A stretch of DNA of 59,151 nt. Source: Firmicutes bacterium UBA1393. Its GTDB lineage: Bacteria; Bacillota; DTU025. The notes beneath the pieces are model-generated. The model saw nothing but the letters and a program-made list of their open reading frames with translations, ran no database searches and had not been told where the DNA came from. The DNA lies in NCBI GenBank assembly GCA_002305255.1, contig DBQN01000083.1, forward strand, positions 28,642-87,792. Direction: 5' to 3'. Each line of letters begins with the position of its first letter. Within the stretch, counting starts at the first letter, position 1. Positions 38,395 to 45,876 of this stretch are shown here, in pieces. Made by a program: the position numbers and the translations under genes.

Positions 38395-39093
38395 TCAGCC
38401 GATCGCGGCGCCGCGGCTTGCCTCCGATCGCACCTCTTTCACCGCGGCGCGGTAGTTGAGGGCCCAGTGGACCATCCATGCGTAGACCAGCCCGTGCCGA
38501 GCCAAGACACCTAAGGCCGCCCCGGTTACCGTCGGCATGAGCATTGAGTAAGCCACCAATGCCCGCGGCGCTCCGGCCACCGCCATTGGCACGGCATGCA
38601 CTAGCCCGAAGACCACCGCCTGTAGCGGCACAGCCAGGGTCGGCCCTAAAACAACGGCAAGCCAACGCTGCAGGAGCCCTCTGAACAGGACCTCCTCTAG
38701 CAGCGCGCCTGAAGCGGTGAATGTCGCCGCCCTCATGCGGCGCAGCCGACGCGGGCTGTGCACCAGGGCCTGCCCTGCACCGCCGGCGCTCACCCCGGCA
38801 CGTTCCACCCACAGGCCGCACTCTCGCAGCAGCCCTGCTCGACAACGGTCGCCCGCCATCGACGCAACCACATAGACGGCGATTGCGCCCATCACCGCGC
38901 CAGCGTTCATCGGGCCGACAATGCCCAGTGCCACGACGGGGTCCCCTCGAGCCAGGGCCAACGCAACAAGTACTGACACAAGCAGCACGTCACCGATGTC
39001 GAACCCGGACGAGGCCCATCGCACCCATGTGTGCAGACGCACAAGCACGCTTATGGCCACTATAGATAGTACAACGACGGTTCCAGATCGCAT
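38395..39093 (-). CDS. CPBP-family intramembrane protease, third gene of the peptide operon
   Basis: A 232-residue membrane protein with about six helices and all three CPBP (Abi, Rce1-like) motifs: EEVLFRG (Glu133-Glu134, Arg138), FGLVH (His166) and HWALN (His209, Asn213). These glutamyl-type proteases act inside the membrane, and relatives process or confer immunity to bacteriocins and peptides. ATG at 39093 is chosen because AAAGGA lies nine bases upstream; it overlaps the radical SAM gene by 34 bases, so the two are probably translationally coupled. The likely role is cleavage or immunity for the modified 33-residue peptide. Confidence 0.88.
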   Translation of the reverse strand: MRSGTVVVLSIVAISVLVRLHTWVRWASSGFDIGDVLLVSVLVALALARGDPVVALGIVGPMNAGAVMGAIAVYVVASMAGDRCRAGLLRECGLWVERAGVSAGGAGQALVHSPRRLRRMRAATFTASGALLEEVLFRGLLQRWLAVVLGPTLAVPLQAVVFGLVHAVPMAVAGAPRALVAYSMLMPTVTGAALGVLARHGLVYAWMVHWALNYRAAVKEVRSEASRGAAIG

Positions 39094-40619
39094 CTGATAC
39101 GGTCCTTTGCTTTGGCGAAGTTCTCTTCCGCGCTGCACTCATCATCCCACGACCAGAGGATGCTCTGAAAGAACACGCGGTAACCGTTGCACCTTGGGTC
39201 CGGGCAGTTGATCCTGCCACTCGTCGAGAGGGCGGCGGCCCTGCAACCTCCCCCGCAGAAGTAGCGCACGGTGCACCGCCGGCATTGAGGCATCAGGTCG
39301 ACATCAGGAAGGGGCCACGGACTGAATACGCCCTGCTCCTCAAGGAGCCGCTTCGCCTTGTCGATGGTCAGCGGCAAGTGCGAATCCATTAGCAGGTGAC
39401 ACGGGTACACCAGTCTGCTTGCCGACACTGCCAACACCGCGCTTCCGGCCCCGCATCTGTCGCGGGGAACTACGAAGCCTACCTCATCAAGGCTGACGAT
39501 CTCCGGCGCTCCAGCCCGTCTCCAGCATGCCTCCATGTACTCTACCATTGAGAAGGCGAACCTATGCCCACTATCGACCTTGATGGGAGAGGCGGCGCCC
39601 GCACCGACGGGCTGAAACAGGCTGATGTGGCACTTCACTCCTAGAGACGAGCTGAACTCCCATATGGCCTCTGTATCATAAGTGTTCAACAGGCCAACTG
39701 TCGGCACCAACTCGACATTCGGCACACCTGCGCTGACAAGGTTTTGCACACCCTTTACAGCAGCGGCATGGGATCCAAGGCCTCGTATGCTGTCGTGCCG
39801 CTCTGGATCAGGCGACTCAATGCTCACCTGAACGTCACAGCCTAGTTTGGCAAGACGTTTCGCCAGGCGCCGGTCGATCCGTGTTCCGTTCGTTGCCAAC
39901 ACCACCCGCGTGCCGGGCACCGATACAATGCTGATCAGATCCAGCAGGTCTTCCCTCAGAGTGGGTTCACCGCCGGTGACCACGACTTCAGCCGGCTTGA
40001 TCGTTGCCACCCACTCAGCAGATGACCTTGCGTGCCATTTGTCAGCCTCCTCATGACAAAAATCGCGGTAGCAGGTTCTACACCTGAGATTGCAGCTCTC
40101 ACTCACAACAAAGTGGATCTTCTTCGGCCTGAATGGCCGGATTCCCTGACCTGCACACTGCGGGTCAACTGAGCCGTCGCCATGATCTGCTTGGATTTCA
40201 TCATCGCCGTAGTCGTCACAGCACTTCTCTCTGATCCTGCCCATCACGGCCTCTCTGATCCCTGCTGGCTGCACGTACTCCTCCAAGAGCTTCATCTCAC
40301 GCAGCCGCTCAAAGGTGTTCAGCATGTCGCTCACAGCCTCGCTGCCGTGTTCTGCCGCCAGCCTGTCGCACACGGTTCCTACGCTCACGCCCAGTGCGTC
40401 GCTGCAGTAGCGTCCCGCCTCCGAAGAGAGCCGCGCCCACGAGCCCTTCCCAGTGTTGATGATCAGCATGCCATCGTCATCCTGGATGAGCCGGGAACCG
40501 TTAGATAGCCTGTACACCGTTGATCTATCCGGCACTGGCACGGTATCACTCCTCCCCCAATACATGGCGAGGAACCAACCGCATTGCGATGGTTGGTTCC
40601 TCTCGAGGTCAACGCTCAT
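39060..40619 (-). CDS. Radical SAM/SPASM peptide-modifying enzyme
   Basis: A 519-residue protein. Residues 30-115 resemble a PqqD-like peptide-recognition winged helix (YRLSNGSRLIQDDDGMLIIN, GSWARLSSEAG). The radical SAM cluster is CNLRCRTC (Cys176, 180, 183), followed by VVTGGEPTLRED. A C-terminal SPASM domain has LVYPCHLLM, CRRCTVRYFCGGGCRAA and CPDPRC for auxiliary clusters. SPASM enzymes of this layout crosslink or alter ribosomal peptides. Its ATG overlaps the stop of a 33-codon peptide gene (ATGA), and the CPBP protease overlaps its end. A strong hairpin covers codons 6-17. The chemistry cannot be predicted. Confidence 0.92.
   Translation of the reverse strand: MSVDLERNQPSQCGWFLAMYWGRSDTVPVPDRSTVYRLSNGSRLIQDDDGMLIINTGKGSWARLSSEAGRYCSDALGVSVGTVCDRLAAEHGSEAVSDMLNTFERLREMKLLEEYVQPAGIREAVMGRIREKCCDDYGDDEIQADHGDGSVDPQCAGQGIRPFRPKKIHFVVSESCNLRCRTCYRDFCHEEADKWHARSSAEWVATIKPAEVVVTGGEPTLREDLLDLISIVSVPGTRVVLATNGTRIDRRLAKRLAKLGCDVQVSIESPDPERHDSIRGLGSHAAAVKGVQNLVSAGVPNVELVPTVGLLNTYDTEAIWEFSSSLGVKCHISLFQPVGAGAASPIKVDSGHRFAFSMVEYMEACWRRAGAPEIVSLDEVGFVVPRDRCGAGSAVLAVSASRLVYPCHLLMDSHLPLTIDKAKRLLEEQGVFSPWPLPDVDLMPQCRRCTVRYFCGGGCRAAALSTSGRINCPDPRCNGYRVFFQSILWSWDDECSAEENFAKAKDRIRCDLEPSLYYL
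40569..40602 (-). promoter_or_regulatory. Strong mRNA hairpin at the start of the radical SAM gene
   Basis: GAGGAACCAACC / GGTTGGTTCCTC form a perfect 12-pair stem with a 10-base loop, 16 bases after the first base of the radical SAM start codon. There is no T tract, so it is unlikely to be an intrinsic terminator. It could limit enzyme translation relative to the peptide, or act as an RNA-processing or stability site. Confidence 0.7.
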
Positions 40620-40717
40620 CCAATTGTGATGACATAGCCCCAGAACGGGAAGGAGACGCAGATGCCGTTGATGGACATGTTCGCTCTAGGGGCTCGGCCT
40701 GCCAGGATCCTGAACAC
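40616..40717 (-). CDS. Candidate precursor peptide (33 residues) for the radical SAM enzyme
   Basis: Starts with GTG at 40717, eight bases after a perfect GGAGG (40730-40726), and ends with TGA overlapping the ATG of the radical SAM gene (ATGA). The product is 33 residues: a basic N-terminal part with three Arg in its first 11 residues, then NGICVSFPFWGYVITIG at positions 17-33, with one Cys, four aromatic residues, two Gly and no charges. A short basic leader and a neutral aromatic core, tightly coupled to a SPASM enzyme, is the layout of a RiPP precursor. I recognise no named family. It could instead be a coupling leader peptide, but the ribosome-binding site is among the strongest here. 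Confidence 0.75.
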   Translation of the reverse strand: MFRILAGRAPRANMSINGICVSFPFWGYVITIG

Positions 40718-40789
40718 CTTGATCACCTCCGCAATGATGTGTGGCCTACACGCACAAATCATGGTCGCGCTTGCAGCCACATGTTACCA

Positions 40790-41188
40790 TCATTCGCGGC
40801 TTTCCTGCACCATCTGAATGGGCGAATTTGCTAGGTGAATCAAGGATTCTGACACGCCGATGAGGCCCGACGCAAAGGAATAGGTCACCGCCATGCTCCT
40901 GTTATTGACCCCCAGCTTACGGAAGATCGACCTGACGTGGGTCTTCACTGTGTTGACCGACACGAACAGCCTTGACGCGATGGCGGTATTGGACAGGCCC
41001 TGTGCCATCAACTCCATCACGCGCTGTTCACAACTGGACAGCTGAGGCACCGGCCCTTCGTGAGCCAGCAGCCTCGCCAGAGCCGCAACTGAGGACCGAC
41101 CGTCGCCCCTGGCCCCATCCCTGTTCATCGCAGCCAGAATGGGGCACATAATCGTTGCAGCGCTCTTGTCAGATGCTGATTCAGACAT
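40790..41188 (-). CDS. LuxR/GerE-type transcriptional regulator
   Basis: A 132-residue protein whose C-terminal half is a LuxR helix-turn-helix: LSSCEQRVMELMAQGLSNTA followed by IASRLFVSVNTVKTHVRSIFRKLGVNNR. The first 50 residues form no recognisable receiver or ligand domain, so it is a short stand-alone regulator like GerE. Its own sigma-A promoter is at 41222-41250. The peptide gene begins 72 bases past its stop in the same direction, so it probably controls, or is co-transcribed with, the peptide operon. Confidence 0.88.
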   Translation of the reverse strand: MSESASDKSAATIMCPILAAMNRDGARGDGRSSVAALARLLAHEGPVPQLSSCEQRVMELMAQGLSNTAIASRLFVSVNTVKTHVRSIFRKLGVNNRSMAVTYSFASGLIGVSESLIHLANSPIQMVQESRE

Positions 41189-41221
41189 TGGCTTCCCCTC
41201 CAGCCATCAACTTCCAGAATC

Positions 41222-41250
41222 AGCATAACATTGAAGCCAGCCCCCGTCAA
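41222..41250 (-). promoter_or_regulatory. Sigma-A promoter for the luxR-peptide operon
   Basis: TTGACG (41250-41245), a 17-base spacer and TATGCT (41227-41222) on the minus strand, with a GGAGGGG ribosome-binding site before the regulator ATG. No second clear promoter is seen in the 72 bases between regulator and peptide. Confidence 0.72.
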
Positions 41251-41351
41251 CTCCCATACGTGTTGTTCCCCAGCGCATCCAGCGCCCGGCGGTATCGATG
41301 GGCTCCCATCTCCCATCTCACGCCTCACGACCGCCCATCATCCGCCAAACC

Positions 41352-43661
41352 CTACCCGACATCGCCACCCTCTGTTTGCGCCATGAGGATCACCTGCCTG
41401 GTGAGGCTGAGTCGCTTGAGAACCCGCCTGAATGCTGGTCGCTCTGCACCGCAAGGTGCCAGCACCACCAGGGGCCTGATCTTTGGCGTTCTCATCTCGG
41501 CTGTGGCAATGTTAACAGCTAGCATGCCCAACACCGCCAGATCACGATGGGGGATCCGTTCTGTGCTCGCCGCCGGTTCCGACACTGCGACCGCCACTTC
41601 CACCTGCTGACCGTCAATGGCACTGAGACCAATGCGGAGACACCTGTTCTCACACATGAACTGAAGCACCTCTGTGGCAGGCCCCTCAAGGCAGCTGCAG
41701 GCAGTCTCGACCATGTCGCGTACTGCCGCAGAAAGGCCGTCTCGGGCGAGCGTGAGGGCCGGCAACTCTGCGCGGAGGCGTTCGGCCTCTTCCTCTGCGG
41801 CAATCTGCCTGCTGGCGCACTCCCATACGTCCGTAGCCGCGACTTCCGCGCCCACTGTCTCCAATTGAGCCTCGATGAACCGCAGTTCATCTTGGAGCTG
41901 CTGCTGTTCTGTCAGCCTTGCCGCATGTTCAGCCGAGAGCACTTCAAGCTTCGAGCCGTCGACGACACGTGAGGTTAGGTCCGCTCTGATGGCTTCGGAT
42001 GCTAGGATCTCCTCTTGAAGCAGCTCCGGCATGATGCCCACGCTCCATCTCGACCTGCCTCCCAGTGCCCTGGAGACCTCAAGAGCCGCGCCCTCCAGAG
42101 CCTTCATGGCCCTGCCGCACTGCTCTGCCTGCGCGAGGAAGGCTTCGGGCGTACCGACGCCAACTGCATGGCATATCTCTGTGAGTCGCTCTCTTGCCCT
42201 GGTCATGGTCGTTCGCACATAGTCCACCTGATTCCTCAGCGACATGACTTGGCCGAGAGCTGCTGTCACCTCAGCGGCCCGCTCTTGTCGCTCAGCCTCG
42301 AGCTCGTCCTGGCGTGTCAGGGCTGCCAAGTAGTCCTCCAGATCGCGACCTCCTAGCAGCGTCCTGAGCTGCAACTGAGCCCAAGATTGCTGCCGTGTGA
42401 GATCCACCAGCTCGCTTTCGAGCCGCGTTCGCCTCTCGAATCCGGCCTGCACCTCCATGCCTTCCGCCAGGCCGAACACCGTGAGGAGTAGCCCTGCCGC
42501 GAGTCCCACGAGGAGTGCTGCCGGCAACGGGATGTGCAGCTCTCCCACAGTCACTGCGGCATCGGAGGGCACAAGCACGATGCCGATGAGGCATGCAATG
42601 GCCAGGGAGGCGCCAATGACGGTCATGGCCTTACCCAGTCTAAGGCTACTGCTGCGAGCAGGAAACGCCGTCACTTCGGCGGTGATGGCATCGATTCGAT
42701 GCTGCCGCTGCTCAATGCTGTGCGTCAGGCTGGCGGCCTGCACTGCCGCGCTTCTGTTGCAGCGGCGCGCATCTGCGGCTCCCAGTGCAGAGTCTACCCC
42801 CGTCAACGCCGCCTTGGCCGCGGCAAGTCGTGCCTGCGCCCTCGACTGCCGTGCCTCTGCGTCGATCGCCTGCTGCTCGGCATCGTTCAGCGTGGCCAGG
42901 AGAGCAGCGACCTCCTCGTCTACCTCCCAGCCCACGCGCGCGACCAGGTTGAGTAACGCCCCATCTGCCCCGGCACGCAGCTCCAGCTCCTCCGCTCTCT
43001 CCACAGCCCTCAGATCCGACGATGTCGCCGCATGATCCCTCTTCACATCGGCCGTGTAAGCGTCAAGATCTCTCAGTTCCGACCACGCCCTCATCAGGTC
43101 GTCGAACGCCCACAGCTTCTCCGATATGTAGCTCATACGCTCACGGATCCAGGCCGCGCGCCCGATGAGCTGCCTTTTCAGTCGCCGTGCCTCCTCGAGC
43201 CGATCTCTGTCGTGCTTGGCCGCGTCTGCCTCCGCCGTAGCGGCAACCAGGGCCTCAGCGCTCCGCTCGATGTTCGCAGCGGCAGCGGCGGCACGAGCAA
43301 CGTCTGGGCCGACCAGTCTCTCTGCAGGAATCCGCATCGTGAGCCCGTTGTGCGTATCGCACACGCTGTCGCAGTCTTCCAGAACGACGCAGTCCACCAC
43401 TGGCCGGGCCCCCGCCTCCGGCGCTCCGTCTCCCAGGCCGTCATACCGAATGAGCTCGCGCCCTCCATCCTCTCTTACCAGCGTCAGCTCTGCCCGGTAG
43501 GGAGGCCGGCCTGCCACACCATGGCCTTCCGCCATCAGCCGCATCGCGCTCACAAGGGCCTGCCAACGCGGGCCGGAATCGATCCTAATCTGGCTGAACT
43601 CTGGCCTGGGCGTCAGGTTCAGCGTTGGGCGGCCGTTTCTACCCCACACTGCGATCTTCAC
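41352..43661 (-). CDS. YhaN-like (Rad50/SbcC-type) membrane coiled-coil protein with lost ATPase motifs
   Basis: A 769-residue protein with the YhaN layout: N- and C-terminal head pieces separated by long coiled coils (about residues 120-330 and 405-690), with two membrane helices in the middle (about 343-365 and 377-399). It follows a YhaO-like gene, the normal pairing. The Walker A stretch expected near residues 28-46 reads DSGPRWQALVSAM with no GKS/T. The signature region is IPHRDLAV rather than LSxGTxxQ, and the Walker B segment is RPLVVLAPCG with no Asp-Asp/Glu. ATP hydrolysis is therefore unlikely. The frame is intact. The start at 43661 overlaps the upstream gene by 23 bases. Confidence 0.8.
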   Translation of the reverse strand: MKIAVWGRNGRPTLNLTPRPEFSQIRIDSGPRWQALVSAMRLMAEGHGVAGRPPYRAELTLVREDGGRELIRYDGLGDGAPEAGARPVVDCVVLEDCDSVCDTHNGLTMRIPAERLVGPDVARAAAAAANIERSAEALVAATAEADAAKHDRDRLEEARRLKRQLIGRAAWIRERMSYISEKLWAFDDLMRAWSELRDLDAYTADVKRDHAATSSDLRAVERAEELELRAGADGALLNLVARVGWEVDEEVAALLATLNDAEQQAIDAEARQSRAQARLAAAKAALTGVDSALGAADARRCNRSAAVQAASLTHSIEQRQHRIDAITAEVTAFPARSSSLRLGKAMTVIGASLAIACLIGIVLVPSDAAVTVGELHIPLPAALLVGLAAGLLLTVFGLAEGMEVQAGFERRTRLESELVDLTRQQSWAQLQLRTLLGGRDLEDYLAALTRQDELEAERQERAAEVTAALGQVMSLRNQVDYVRTTMTRARERLTEICHAVGVGTPEAFLAQAEQCGRAMKALEGAALEVSRALGGRSRWSVGIMPELLQEEILASEAIRADLTSRVVDGSKLEVLSAEHAARLTEQQQLQDELRFIEAQLETVGAEVAATDVWECASRQIAAEEEAERLRAELPALTLARDGLSAAVRDMVETACSCLEGPATEVLQFMCENRCLRIGLSAIDGQQVEVAVAVSEPAASTERIPHRDLAVLGMLAVNIATAEMRTPKIRPLVVLAPCGAERPAFRRVLKRLSLTRQVILMAQTEGGDVG

Positions 43662-44754
43662 GACGATCAGTGGACTTCACCTCCTCGAGGGCGGAAAAGG
43701 CGATGGCCAGGGCCTTTGTACGCAACCCACTGTCGGTTCCGATTCTTCTCGCCACAGCAGACTCCACACTGCCCCGGGGCGGCGCAGCTGCGGCAATGCG
43801 CGTGTTGTCGACCACGCTCAGGTGGAAGAAGCTCGACGCGAACTCCCTCTCGAGTCGCAGTGGCAGCCCCGATAGCGCCGGCGACAGCTCCCCCTCCAGC
43901 TGAACCATGAGGCAGTGCTCGCCATTGGCCAGGCCCGCTAGGCGGTGCCTGATGCTGTCGGCAGTCTTTCCTGTGACATCGATGACGATCACACGGTGTG
44001 ACCTTCCAGGAACGACCGTGCGCGACACTTCGACTCCGCTGTCTTCAATGGTGACTTTGAGCACGTGGCGTTCACCGCGGGTGGAGAAGTCATGGTGGGC
44101 AGGTGAGCCAGGGTACCAGCAGGTAGACGTGCCGGCTGAACAGTTCAGCACGGAGTGATAGTGCCCCAGAGCGAGGTAGGTCAGGCCCGACGCCGCGAGC
44201 TGGGCAGAAGTCACGGTGGCAAGGCCCCTCCGACCGACCGACCGACCGAGCGCCTCATCTTCAGTGGTCGCGTGCATCAGCCCGATGTGCACACCCGGCC
44301 CCTCATGCCGCAAGTTGCCAAGCACGGCGATGTCGGCGTTGCGGCCGGTGGTCCTGACACCCCATACACTCACCCCGGGGATGGGCTCTACGGCCGACCA
44401 CTCGTCTCCGGCGAAGAGGTGCACATTTGGCGCGGCCGCAAGTTCGAGCAGTGCCGCCATGCCGGCGTACTCCTCTGCCTCGCCCGGGACGCATACGACG
44501 GGGACTCCGGCGTCGCCCAGCCGAGCGAACCCCGCTGCCACGTGGGCCAGAGTAGAGTCTGACACACATCTTGCACAGATCAGATCGCCTGCAACCAGCA
44601 GGACGTCTACTCCGAACGACACGGCCTTGTCCACTATGAAGTCGAACGCCCGTATCAGTTCCGCCCTGCGTTCTCTCCGCGCCTCAAGGCCGTAGGCTGG
44701 GAGTGGATGATCAAGATGCAGGTCGGATATGTGCAACACGTGTATTGGCTTCAC
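43639..44754 (-). CDS. YhaO-like (Mre11/SbcD-type) metallophosphoesterase with an altered active site
   Basis: A 371-residue calcineurin-like phosphoesterase in the YhaO position before YhaN. Motif I DLH (residues 11-13), motif II AGDL (56-58), the later His (about 161, GLMHATT) and motif GHYH (about 197-200) are kept. Motif III, normally GNHD, reads PGEAEE (about 90-95), so the metal-binding Asn and catalytic His are gone. Nuclease activity is therefore doubtful. GTG at 44754 is preferred because GGAGG lies eight bases upstream and it begins just before HVLHISDLHLDH; the open frame is 17 codons longer. A terminator separates it from the WYL genes. Confidence 0.82.
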   Translation of the reverse strand: MKPIHVLHISDLHLDHPLPAYGLEARRERRAELIRAFDFIVDKAVSFGVDVLLVAGDLICARCVSDSTLAHVAAGFARLGDAGVPVVCVPGEAEEYAGMAALLELAAAPNVHLFAGDEWSAVEPIPGVSVWGVRTTGRNADIAVLGNLRHEGPGVHIGLMHATTEDEALGRSVGRRGLATVTSAQLAASGLTYLALGHYHSVLNCSAGTSTCWYPGSPAHHDFSTRGERHVLKVTIEDSGVEVSRTVVPGRSHRVIVIDVTGKTADSIRHRLAGLANGEHCLMVQLEGELSPALSGLPLRLEREFASSFFHLSVVDNTRIAAAAPPRGSVESAVARRIGTDSGLRTKALAIAFSALEEVKSTDRREDRSVG

Positions 44755-44806
44755 TGGATGTTCCTCCGCCGCGAAATCTGCCGACTGTTCACGATTTGCC
44801 CACAAA

Positions 44807-44838
44807 ATGAAAAATGCGCCAGCTCAGTAGCTGACGCG
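44807..44838 (-). terminator. Terminator between the WYL genes and the YhaO/YhaN pair
   Basis: GCGTCAGCT / AGCTGGCGC stem (44837-44816) with a short loop, followed on the minus strand by ATTTTTCATTTTG. It lies about 40 bases past the second WYL gene. Confidence 0.75.
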
Positions 44839-44877
44839 AATCTATTCTGCGTGTCCGGCGTCTTCCCCTCCCCAGGG

Positions 44878-45876
44878 CTACGCGCCGTACCTAGCGAGAA
44901 CGAGGTCGATAGACTGCATCATGCTGCGACGAAGGCCTTCTGGCTTCAGTATCTCAGCCGATTCGCCGAAGGTCGCCACCCATGTACGGAACTCGTTCCA
45001 CCCAGGCATGATATCTCGATATATGACCGAGCCGTCGCCTTGAGGCGTGCGAGTTGCGTTCGGCCGATCAGCGGTGTCGGAGTACATCCTGGTCAACACG
45101 TTGTAGTCATCGGCGAACCTCACCACCACCTCTACCGGCTCCTCACTGCACTCCACGCCCCAGCACGCGGTAACGTGTGCGTCGACATCCTCATCGCACG
45201 GCGGTGTTATCTGGTGGGGCGAGGGCGCGAAGTTGACGATCCGCGACACTCGGTAGTGCCTGATCTCGCCATCTTCCCTGTATCCGTAGAGATACCACGC
45301 GCACGTTCTCCAATCGTACACGAGGGCAACCGGGCAGACATGCCGAACCGACTGGTCGCCATTGGCCTTCACATAGGTGATGACGAGCGGAGCGCGCTCT
45401 GCAAGGTAAGACTCCAGCTCAGCTATGCGCATCTCGTCCTGGCCCTCGCCGTAGATGGGACGCCCGGTGATCACAACGCGCCTCCCTCCGGCCTCGGTTC
45501 GCAGGTTCCGCCTGAGCCTTGCCCCCACTGCCTCACACTCACAGCTCGACTCCAGCATCTCCAGGAGCATCGTGGCCTCGCGGCGTGTCAGCGAGGTGAC
45601 CGGGAAAGCGAAGTCCCTGGAGGCGAGCGCCCATATCTCCTGCTCCGGCAGAAGCTGTGGCGAGTCACCGTCGAGGTCATCTGCCGAGCAGTACAGCGGT
45701 GCCCTGCCGTAGGTGCTGAGCGTGGTGAGATCAGCCCTGATCAGCTCGGGTGTGAACCCCGACTGCTCCGCCAGTGAAGCCAGGCTCATCCCGTCGGCGC
45801 CGGCAGCCAGAAGCAGATTGACCAGGCGAATCACCCGGCCGAACACCTCAGCCTTCAGCTCATCATCGCTCCTCAT
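44878..45876 (-). CDS. WYL-domain transcriptional regulator (second of a pair)
   Basis: A 332-residue protein of the DeoR-like winged-helix plus WYL layout. The N-terminal helix-turn-helix region is MSLASLAEQSGFTPELIRADL; the central WYL domain includes YDWRTCAWYLYGYREDGEIRHYRVSRIVN, and there is a C-terminal WCX extension. Family members sense nucleic acids or nucleotides, and PafB/PafC pairs control the DNA-damage response in Actinobacteria. Its start overlaps the previous WYL gene by 14 bases, implying a joint complex. A terminator follows before the YhaO/YhaN pair. Confidence 0.88.
   Translation of the reverse strand: MRSDDELKAEVFGRVIRLVNLLLAAGADGMSLASLAEQSGFTPELIRADLTTLSTYGRAPLYCSADDLDGDSPQLLPEQEIWALASRDFAFPVTSLTRREATMLLEMLESSCECEAVGARLRRNLRTEAGGRRVVITGRPIYGEGQDEMRIAELESYLAERAPLVITYVKANGDQSVRHVCPVALVYDWRTCAWYLYGYREDGEIRHYRVSRIVNFAPSPHQITPPCDEDVDAHVTACWGVECSEEPVEVVVRFADDYNVLTRMYSDTADRPNATRTPQGDGSVIYRDIMPGWNEFRTWVATFGESAEILKPEGLRRSMMQSIDLVLARYGA

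Noticed and set aside
38312..38845. A 177-codon minus-strand frame overlapping the CPBP gene
   Set aside because: It overlaps in another frame the CPBP gene, which shows all three family motifs; Arg/Ala/Gly-rich and without homology.
41352..44754. YhaN/YhaO motif loss caused by a frameshift or pseudogene
   Set aside because: Both frames are full length, overlap as expected for an operon and keep other motifs in frame, so local sequencing errors cannot explain the missing residues.
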